Source: Gemmatimonadota bacterium (GTDB taxonomy: Bacteria; Latescibacterota; UBA2968; UBA8231). Taken from it: a DNA stretch of 6,212 bases. The translations under genes were made by a program, and so were the position numbers. Below, in pieces: positions 1 through 5,185 of this stretch. The stretch spans positions 1 through 6,212 of the forward strand of contig JAPOYQ010000734.1 of the NCBI GenBank assembly GCA_026706505.1, in the 5' to 3' direction. The notes under the pieces were generated by a model. The model worked only from the letters and a program-made list of their open reading frames with translations, searched no databases and was not told the DNA's origin. The number at the start of each line of letters is the position of its first letter. Within the stretch, counting starts at the first letter, position 1.

Positions 1-38
1 TCGAACGCCTTATCGATATCGTGTGCTATGCTACATGA

Positions 39-1751
39 ATGGATAAAGTCGAGCTGAGGTGGAAAAAAAGCAGAGGTACAAATGAAAGTGATCTTTCCGA
101 GCAGGACCGATGGATTATCTCCCAACATCGTCTTCTCCTCGCCTTCCCATTTCTGAACGGTCAAGAACAGATAGATGCCCTGTTATCCGGCTCCTCTGAG
201 TGTAGTATACTCGCGGATCTTATGGATGTCGCAAAACCTTTGGAGGAGCAAGTATTCGACGATCTTTTGAAATCGGCTTGCCAGAATGGGGACGAACATA
301 CACAGTTTGTGCTTCTGGGATTTGCGAGAGAGACATCAACGCCTATTTCTATCAACTCTCGCAAGCATATCGCTCACCTTTCAAAAGCTCAATCTGAACC
401 GGTTCGTGTTCAGGCTTTGGGCATCATTGCCCAGCTTGGCGACGAAACCCTTCTTGCCCAAGCAGCCCGTGGCGACTGGCGGGTTTCGGAGAGCAAAGAG
501 TATGAGGCTTTCTATGGCTCTGCTATACTGGTTCAGGCAGCCGCGCATGGAATTGTCGAACACGGCGACGCACTCGACCGTATGTCCTCCGATTTCTATG
601 GCCGAGCGGCAGTGGCATGGAGCCAGCAGGGAATGCAGAACGCCGCGAGTGATGTTGCTTTACACGTACACGCCTCGGTTTGTCGCGTCACCAATCTGGA
701 AGTGGATATCGCCGCACCCGATATTGAGATGCGTATTGGCTACGAGGAAAGGTCCGATTCGCTTCTCAGCATCTCAGACAGGCCGGCCGATCTGGCAGAT
801 CAATGGAATCGGTTTGCGGAAAGTGATGAGGAACTTATAGAGAGACAGAATCGCAACCAAGAGACTTACCGGGCATTCAGAGACAAGCTGACTGCCCAAA
901 AGGCTCACATCATTCTTGACCACCTTGGGCGTGATGGGCTTGGTACTTTCTGTTCAATTGCTGAGTCCAACGAGGACTTAGCGAATCAGTGGTACGATAT
1001 GTTCATCGGCTTGGACAAGGTCCGGCTACCTGTAGTTCACAATCTTGTTCTTCTTCTCGCCCATGCGTTGGGCAAGCGATGCCCAGAAAAGGCGGCCAAA
1101 CTATTCCGCATTGTCCAGGATGGTCATCCCTTGATTCGCCTTACTTTTGGCCGTGCGGCTGTATCTCTGGATGCTATGGCGGTCTGGGGCGGCCCGGACA
1201 CAGAGATTCTAAACGATTTGCGTTTTGAACGCCTAGACAGGGCGACGAACGACTACGAACTCTCGCAAGAGATCCTCGTTGCACATCTGAATGACAAGCA
1301 AAACCTGCTACGCCAGTATATCGGTACCAAATTAGAGAGAGAAGAACCTGTTGAAATAGCTCGTGCGATCATGGTTGCTGGTTTCTCAGACAACAGTGAA
1401 TTCAATGACGAGGTGCTCGACCGCTATCAGGACACGGACTATTTCATTGGAGATGCACACAACGCTGCACGGTACGCCTATGATCGGAATACTTGGGCGA
1501 GACATTGGTTCGCTCAGATGTGCGAAGCGGATGAGGCCGATGAATTCTGGCGCTTTTCCATTTTGTTCGCAAAGATTGTTGACGGAAGGTATGAGTTCTG
1601 GCGATCAGAATACGAAGACCGCAATGAACCGATGCGGTTATTCTGGCCCAGTGTCAGAAGCAGGCTGAGGGATCGATTCAAAAAATGGGAGAATCTCCGC
1701 AATAAGAAACTGTTTGGCGGCGACGCTCCATCAAGGGTTTTTCTTTTTTAG
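39..1751 (+). CDS. Uncharacterised 570-residue helical protein, possibly HEAT-like
   Basis: I do not recognise a named family. The protein is soluble in character, with no signal peptide or membrane segment, and reads as alternating amphipathic helices. Residues about 75-145 (for example VRVQALGIIAQLGDETLLAQ) resemble HEAT-type helical repeats. The most distinctive block is 483-521, rich in Trp and Phe (RNTWARHWF, DEFWRF, KIVDGRYEFW), followed by a basic tail at 531-556. No nuclease, protease or NTP-binding motif is visible. The ATG directly follows a same-frame TGA (36-38), so the frame cannot start earlier without reading through a stop. There is no Shine-Dalgarno before it, which fits translational coupling to an upstream gene, or a gene interrupted by a stop. 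G+C in sampled lines is about 45-50%, lower than the neighbours, suggesting separate origin. Large helical proteins of this kind often accompany or form the C-terminal part of STAND/NACHT-type proteins, but that role is only a guess. The coding status is well supported by length; the function is unknown. Confidence 0.8.
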   Translation: MDKVELRWKKSRGTNESDLSEQDRWIISQHRLLLAFPFLNGQEQIDALLSGSSECSILADLMDVAKPLEEQVFDDLLKSACQNGDEHTQFVLLGFARETSTPISINSRKHIAHLSKAQSEPVRVQALGIIAQLGDETLLAQAARGDWRVSESKEYEAFYGSAILVQAAAHGIVEHGDALDRMSSDFYGRAAVAWSQQGMQNAASDVALHVHASVCRVTNLEVDIAAPDIEMRIGYEERSDSLLSISDRPADLADQWNRFAESDEELIERQNRNQETYRAFRDKLTAQKAHIILDHLGRDGLGTFCSIAESNEDLANQWYDMFIGLDKVRLPVVHNLVLLLAHALGKRCPEKAAKLFRIVQDGHPLIRLTFGRAAVSLDAMAVWGGPDTEILNDLRFERLDRATNDYELSQEILVAHLNDKQNLLRQYIGTKLEREEPVEIARAIMVAGFSDNSEFNDEVLDRYQDTDYFIGDAHNAARYAYDRNTWARHWFAQMCEADEADEFWRFSILFAKIVDGRYEFWRSEYEDRNEPMRLFWPSVRSRLRDRFKKWENLRNKKLFGGDAPSRVFLF

Positions 1752-1804
1752 GTTGGAGCTAATCCAGAGAATTTCGATCAACGAGGATAGAGTGCATCGG
1801 CAAC

Positions 1805-3064
1805 CTATCCTGCTCCTGACAGCAAATGCGGAATTGCCACATGGCGTAGCCGCCCGTCCGTGCTGGGAACGCTCGACGTATCGTTTGAGACAACCAATCC
1901 CAACAGCAGCGGCTTGTCCAACAAGTCCTCCAAACCGCGCAGGTGGCGAAAATCAGCGGCGCTGACCCTCGCTGTCTGTTTGACTTCCACGGCGATAAAC
2001 CCATCCTCGCGTTCAATCAATAAGTCAACTTCGCGTCGGTCCGCAGTGCGCAGGTGGTATAGCTCAACCGGTAGTTGGGCGTTGCGGCACTGCTTGTAGA
2101 TTTCCGCTACCGCCGCACTTTCCAGTTCCGCGCCGTCAATCTCCCCGTGCTTTCGCAGAATGCTCCGGCGGATCCCCGGATCGACAAAGTGCAGTTTGCT
2201 TTGCTTGCTCAGGCGTTTTTCCGCGTTGCGATACCAAGCTGGCAACAGAATAATCTGATAGCTCAGTTCCAAGTAGCGCATAAACTGCCGCGCTGTCGCC
2301 GGAGACACATCGCTCAGCCGCGCCAGATCCGAGAAATTGATCACCTGTCCCGAACGCAGAGCCGCCGCTTGCTGGGCGCGAACAAAAGGCTCCAGCCGCC
2401 GCAGTTGCGCCAGATCGCCTAAGTCGCGCTGGAGGTACATGGCTTGATAGTCCTGCAACCACGCGAAGCGGTCCTCGTCGTCCCACTCCCTAAGCCGTGG
2501 CATCCCGCCCCAGTGGAGGAAGTACTCCCAGCGCATTTTGGCCTGCGCGTAGGCTGCGGTGATATGGTAGATTGCCGGGCATAGTTGGTCGAGAGCGCAG
2601 ACCGGATCGTCGGCAGCGATTACCTCGACTAAGCGGCTTGCGTCGGTCGCCGCTAACAATTCCGGCAAGGTAAACGGAAAAAGCGCCCGCAGCGCAGCGC
2701 GTCCAGCGAGCGATTCACGCACTTTTTCAAGCAGCAGAATCTGGCTCGACCCCAGCAGGATATAGCGCACCTCCGCATTGCGGTCATAACACGCTTTTAA
2801 GGTCTCTATGACTGTCGGTAGCTTCTGCGCTTCATCGACGATGGCACGGGGATAGCGGACAATCCATTCTTCCGGCGCTAGCTGCTCGTAGGCCGCTCGT
2901 TCCACAGGCGAATCCAGATTAATCACTGGATAGTCGGGAAACGCCATGCTCGCAAGGGTGGATTTCCCCACTTGGCGTGCTCCCGTAAGCACGAGGAGGC
3001 GTCCGCGCTCGCGCCGGTGAACATCCTGTATGTCTTGTTGGATTTGGCGTATAATTTGAATCAT
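1805..3064 (-). CDS. AAA_14/DUF4143 family ATPase
   Basis: This is a predicted ATP-binding protein of 419 residues. From the ATG, residues 28-36 are the Walker A loop (GARQVGKST), 74-80 the Walker B (AIVDEAQ), 102-108 a sensor-1-like strand (ILLGSSQ), and 118-136 the conserved block SLAGRAALRALFPFTLPEL typical of the AAA_14 domain. A winged-helix-like stretch (NFSDLARLSDVSPATARQF) follows. The C-terminal DUF4143 region carries a restriction-endonuclease-like pattern, Asp347 in REVDLLIE and Glu360/Lys362 in AVEVKQT. Length matches the family. The cellular role of these proteins is not established; they are common in accessory regions. A longer form from a TTG at 3100 is possible, but that codon sits beside the T-run of a candidate terminator, and family members usually begin close to the Walker A, so I prefer the ATG. 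No good Shine-Dalgarno precedes it. The ATG lies inside a palindrome. The gene converges on the unknown gene to its left. Confidence 0.9.
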   Translation of the reverse strand: MIQIIRQIQQDIQDVHRRERGRLLVLTGARQVGKSTLASMAFPDYPVINLDSPVERAAYEQLAPEEWIVRYPRAIVDEAQKLPTVIETLKACYDRNAEVRYILLGSSQILLLEKVRESLAGRAALRALFPFTLPELLAATDASRLVEVIAADDPVCALDQLCPAIYHITAAYAQAKMRWEYFLHWGGMPRLREWDDEDRFAWLQDYQAMYLQRDLGDLAQLRRLEPFVRAQQAAALRSGQVINFSDLARLSDVSPATARQFMRYLELSYQIILLPAWYRNAEKRLSKQSKLHFVDPGIRRSILRKHGEIDGAELESAAVAEIYKQCRNAQLPVELYHLRTADRREVDLLIEREDGFIAVEVKQTARVSAADFRHLRGLEDLLDKPLLLGLVVSNDTSSVPSTDGRLRHVAIPHLLSGAG

Positions 3065-3082
3065 TAATTCAAAATTTACGCC
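3046..3082. promoter_or_regulatory. Imperfect palindrome around the ATPase start codon
   Basis: Two 16-base arms (3046-3061 and 3067-3082) are reverse complements at 14 of 16 positions and are separated by 5 bases. Read on the minus strand the left arm is GGCGTAAATTTTGAAT and the loop is TAATG, so the ATG of the DUF4143 ATPase is exactly in the loop. The right arm encodes the first residues of the protein. It could be an operator for a dimeric regulator, possibly autoregulation, or an mRNA hairpin that presents or hides the start codon. The structure is seen directly; the function is inferred. Confidence 0.5.
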
Positions 3083-3090
3083 ATTTTTAG

Positions 3091-3118
3091 AAAAAAACAA
3101 TGACGAGCCGACCTCATC
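3091..3118 (-). terminator. Candidate intrinsic terminator after the oxidoreductase gene
   Basis: Six bases past the oxidoreductase stop codon, the minus-strand RNA can pair GAUGAG (3118-3113) with CUCGUC (3107-3102) around the loop GUCGG, giving six pairs including one G-U. A U-rich tract follows, AUUG then seven U (3097-3091). The stem is short and a few bases separate it from the T-run, so this is weaker than the terminator at 4225-4252. If real, it ends the oxidoreductase transcript and makes the DUF4143 gene a separate unit. Confidence 0.45.
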
Positions 3119-3124
3119 GCCCGC

Positions 3125-4189
3125 CTACTCAATCCGCACTTCCCGCTCCTGCTCCGCCGATTCGTACAGCCCGTCCATCATTTTCTGCACCATCAGCCCA
3201 TGCTCGCCGGGCGACATGGTTTCCGCGCCGTAGAGCACGTGATCGACGAAGTTGCGCATCTTCTGGCCGAAGCCGTCGGCTGCCGGACCGCTGGGCAGCC
3301 AGTCGGGCCGGGTGTTGACCATGTAGTCGTTGGCGTCGTGGAAAAAACCCGGCGGATCCCAAGTGGCACCGCCCTTCTCGCCCATTAGTGTGAAGTTCCC
3401 CTCACCCTTCTCGATATGGGCGGCGAAGCTGGTCTCAATACTGAGCATCGCGCCGTTGGCAAAGCGGATGTGACCCACGGCTAAGTCCTCTACTGTATAG
3501 GTCTTGTAATCCCAGTTGGGCCAGATCGAGGCCACGTTTGACGGCTTGTCGCCGATGTAGGTATAGGTGCTGCCACTGGCTGCCACTGGTTTGGGCGCGC
3601 CCATTGCATAGTGCGCGGTCTCCAGCATGTGGACGCCGATGTCGATCAGTGGGCCGCCGCCTTGCAGGTCCTTGCGGCCAAAGACTCCCCAGTTGGGAAT
3701 GCCGCGCCGCCGCAGGGACTGCACTCGGGCGTACAGGACTGTGCCCAACTCGCCGTCGTCAACGAGCTTCTTGATAAACTGCGTCTTTGGATCATAGCGG
3801 TTCTGGAATCCAATGATCAGCTTTTTGTTGTTTTTCTCTGCGGCGTCGAGCATCTGCTGTCCCTCGCGCGCATTCATGGCCAAAGGCTTTTCGACGAGGA
3901 CGTGGGCACCCGCGTCGAGCGCGGCGATGGAGCAGGGGGCGTGCAGGCCGTTGGGCGTGCAGACGCTCACCGCGTCGGGTGCGACCTGCCGGAGCATCTC
4001 CTCGTAGTCGGAGTAGGCTGCGGGGATTTCGTATTCCTCGCAGTATTTTTGCGCTCTTTCCAAGTCCACGTCTGCCACGGCGTCGTTCTGCACGTCATCT
4101 ATGTCTTGGTTATCGCGCAGCTGCACCCCAGCGCTCTGTCCGGATCCGGTCTGGGCTCCGCGCAGTTTGTCTTGATTGCTCTTAGTCAT
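3125..4189 (-). CDS. Gfo/Idh/MocA family NAD(P)-dependent oxidoreductase
   Basis: A predicted cytoplasmic dehydrogenase of 354 residues that would oxidise or reduce a sugar, inositol or related polyol with NAD(P); the substrate cannot be read from sequence. Visible family features are the glycine motif GSGQSA (15-20), an acidic end to the second strand (ADVD, 39-42), CTPNGLHAP (77-85), the EKP motif (100-102) with the catalytic-type lysine 101, GFQNRYDP (127-134), and GGGPLIDIGVH (177-187) with Asp183 and His187 as in active members. The C-terminal domain is the usual beta-sheet domain. The ATG at 4189 is chosen because a Shine-Dalgarno (GGAGAG) precedes it; an upstream TTG at 4225 falls in a terminator arm. 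Oddly, the first 40 residues carry polar residues where this fold normally has hydrophobic strand residues, while the remainder looks normal. A hairpin separates it from the DUF6807 gene, so it likely has its own promoter, which I cannot place with confidence. Confidence 0.92.
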   Translation of the reverse strand: MTKSNQDKLRGAQTGSGQSAGVQLRDNQDIDDVQNDAVADVDLERAQKYCEEYEIPAAYSDYEEMLRQVAPDAVSVCTPNGLHAPCSIAALDAGAHVLVEKPLAMNAREGQQMLDAAEKNNKKLIIGFQNRYDPKTQFIKKLVDDGELGTVLYARVQSLRRRGIPNWGVFGRKDLQGGGPLIDIGVHMLETAHYAMGAPKPVAASGSTYTYIGDKPSNVASIWPNWDYKTYTVEDLAVGHIRFANGAMLSIETSFAAHIEKGEGNFTLMGEKGGATWDPPGFFHDANDYMVNTRPDWLPSGPAADGFGQKMRNFVDHVLYGAETMSPGEHGLMVQKMMDGLYESAEQEREVRIE

Positions 4190-4191
4190 TG

Positions 4192-4197
4192 CTCTCC
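4192..4197 (-). promoter_or_regulatory. Ribosome binding site of the oxidoreductase gene
   Basis: GGAGAG lies two bases before the ATG at 4189 (GGAG core four bases away). It decides the start in favour of this ATG over the TTG 36 bases upstream, which lies in the terminator region. Confidence 0.65.
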
Positions 4198-4224
4198 GTC
4201 TTTTTGAGATTATGGCGAGGCACA

Positions 4225-4252
4225 AAAAAACCGGCCCGCAGACCGGTTTTTT
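4225..4252 (-). terminator. Rho-independent terminator after the DUF6807 gene
   Basis: A perfect 10-base inverted repeat (AAAAAACCGG at 4225-4234 and CCGGTTTTTT at 4243-4252) encloses the 8-base loop CCCGCAGA. On the minus strand it starts 17 bases after the DUF6807 stop and ends in a run of seven T (4230-4224). The A/T flanks make it symmetrical, so it could also stop plus-strand (antisense) transcription. It divides the maturase-DUF6807 operon from the oxidoreductase gene. Confidence 0.85.
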
Positions 4253-4269
4253 CTGCTACAGGTACCATC

Positions 4270-5172
4270 CTATCCCGCTTGGAACTGCTCAATGAGTTGG
4301 CGCACGTCTGGGTGCCCGTCAACGCTGCGCCCGGGGTGAATGATCAGCCGGTAGCGGAAGACGGTCTTGTCGCCGTCGGGGATGGTCAAACTCGCGTCTA
4401 GGCTTTCGTCGCCCTTGAAATCGTGCACTCCAAAGGGGTTGGCGGTAAACAGCCCGTAGCCGCGCACGTGCCAGTAGGTCGGGTGGCGGGGGTTGTCGCG
4501 GTGATCGACGACGGTGTGCCCCCACTCCTCGCCATCGGCTACCGGGCCGGAGTAATCCACCCAAGCCGCCTGCTGGCCCCAAGTAACCTCCTCGCCTTGG
4601 CCGTTTTCAAAGACTTGGCCGGCGGAATTTTCAATCCGCCCCGCGACCTTGGCATCCATGGAGGTCGGCACCCGGATCGAAAACAGCCCGCCTTCTTTGG
4701 TGTCGCCCAAGGTCACGTCGCCGTAGCGGGCGCGGAACTCACTGCGTTGGTCCAAGATGCGCAACGCACCTTCGGCGCGGATGGCGATGGTGCGCCGCTC
4801 CTCCAGCAGCTTCTCTCCCTCCGGCCCGAACCAATCGACGATCCCGTCGATCTGCGCTGCGCCGTCGGCTGCGCCTACGACCGGCTCGCCCCGTTGCAGC
4901 ATGGCTCCGTGGCCAGTGCCCTCGTCCCAGAGGTTGTGGCCGTTGACGAGGCCGTGAGCTGTGTAGATGCCGCGATGGTGGTAGTGGTCTTGATTCTCGC
5001 CTTCGACACCTTCCATCGGATAGGCGCGAGTGAGGCCAGTGCCGCTGGGCGTCAGCACGGGATAGAAGTACGGGCGGCACACGTAGTGGCCGTAGCGGTA
5101 TTCGGTAAAAAGCTGGCCGTCGATAGTGACGACGGCCTTGCAGTCTGCGGGAATTAGCTCGATATCGATCAT
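4270..5172 (-). CDS. DUF6807 (PmoA-like, PF14100-type) protein
   Basis: A 300-residue protein that I recognise as the family labelled DUF6807 or 'methane oxygenase PmoA'. The label is a historical misnomer: there are no membrane segments, and it is unrelated to particulate methane monooxygenase. Typical blocks are CRPYFYPVLTPSG (32-44), the histidine-rich DHYHHRGIYTAHG (62-74), GDTKEGGLFSIRV (156-168), AAWVDYSG (202-209), HRDNPRHPTYWHVRGYGLFTANPFG (224-248, central part) and VFRYRLIIHPG (271-281). The conserved histidines suggest a metal or sugar site, but no activity is established that I know of. Such proteins often sit beside Gfo/Idh/MocA oxidoreductases in glycan-degrading bacteria, as here. 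No signal peptide is seen, so it is probably cytoplasmic. The ATG at 5172 has a clear Shine-Dalgarno; an in-frame GTG at 5202 would overlap the upstream gene and is less likely. It is the second gene of an operon, 13 bases after the maturase stop, and ends just before a terminator. Confidence 0.88.
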   Translation of the reverse strand: MIDIELIPADCKAVVTIDGQLFTEYRYGHYVCRPYFYPVLTPSGTGLTRAYPMEGVEGENQDHYHHRGIYTAHGLVNGHNLWDEGTGHGAMLQRGEPVVGAADGAAQIDGIVDWFGPEGEKLLEERRTIAIRAEGALRILDQRSEFRARYGDVTLGDTKEGGLFSIRVPTSMDAKVAGRIENSAGQVFENGQGEEVTWGQQAAWVDYSGPVADGEEWGHTVVDHRDNPRHPTYWHVRGYGLFTANPFGVHDFKGDESLDASLTIPDGDKTVFRYRLIIHPGRSVDGHPDVRQLIEQFQAG

Positions 5173-5175
5173 TGC

Positions 5176-5181
5176 TTCCTT
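5176..5181 (-). promoter_or_regulatory. Ribosome binding site of the DUF6807 gene
   Basis: AAGGAA lies three bases before the ATG at 5172, inside the 13-base gap after the maturase stop codon. It supports the ATG over the GTG at 5202 and fits coupled translation of the two genes. Confidence 0.7.
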
Positions 5182-5185
5182 TCCG

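Noticed and set aside
286..840. Second plus-strand open frame of 184 codons inside the unknown gene
   Set aside because: It is a shifted-frame shadow of the 570-codon gene, with low-plausibility composition and no Shine-Dalgarno.
1725..1759. GCTCCA/TGGAGC repeat flanking a T-rich run at the end of the unknown gene
   Set aside because: The loop of 24 bases contains the T-run instead of preceding it, so it is not an intrinsic terminator.
1784..1811. Inverted repeat AGGATAG/CTATCCT with a 14-base loop between the convergent genes
   Set aside because: The 7-base stem is A/T-rich, has a long loop and lacks a T-run on either strand, so it does not qualify as a terminator.
3050..3055. Perfect TATAAT on the plus strand within the palindrome
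   Set aside because: No acceptable -35 element lies 16-18 bases upstream, and the only gene ahead on that strand would be antisense to the oxidoreductase.
3570..3589. Two tandem copies of CTGCCACTGG
   Set aside because: They lie inside the oxidoreductase and encode a normal-looking Ala/Ser/Gly stretch; two 10-base copies show at most minor slippage.
3611..4207. Plus-strand open frame of 198 codons opposite the oxidoreductase gene
   Set aside because: It lies fully within the oxidoreductase gene, whose motifs are unmistakable; the antisense translation has no recognisable domain.
4423..5157. Long plus-strand open frame of 244 codons opposite the DUF6807 gene
   Set aside because: It is the antisense of a clear DUF6807 coding frame in high-G+C DNA, and its translation shows no family motif.
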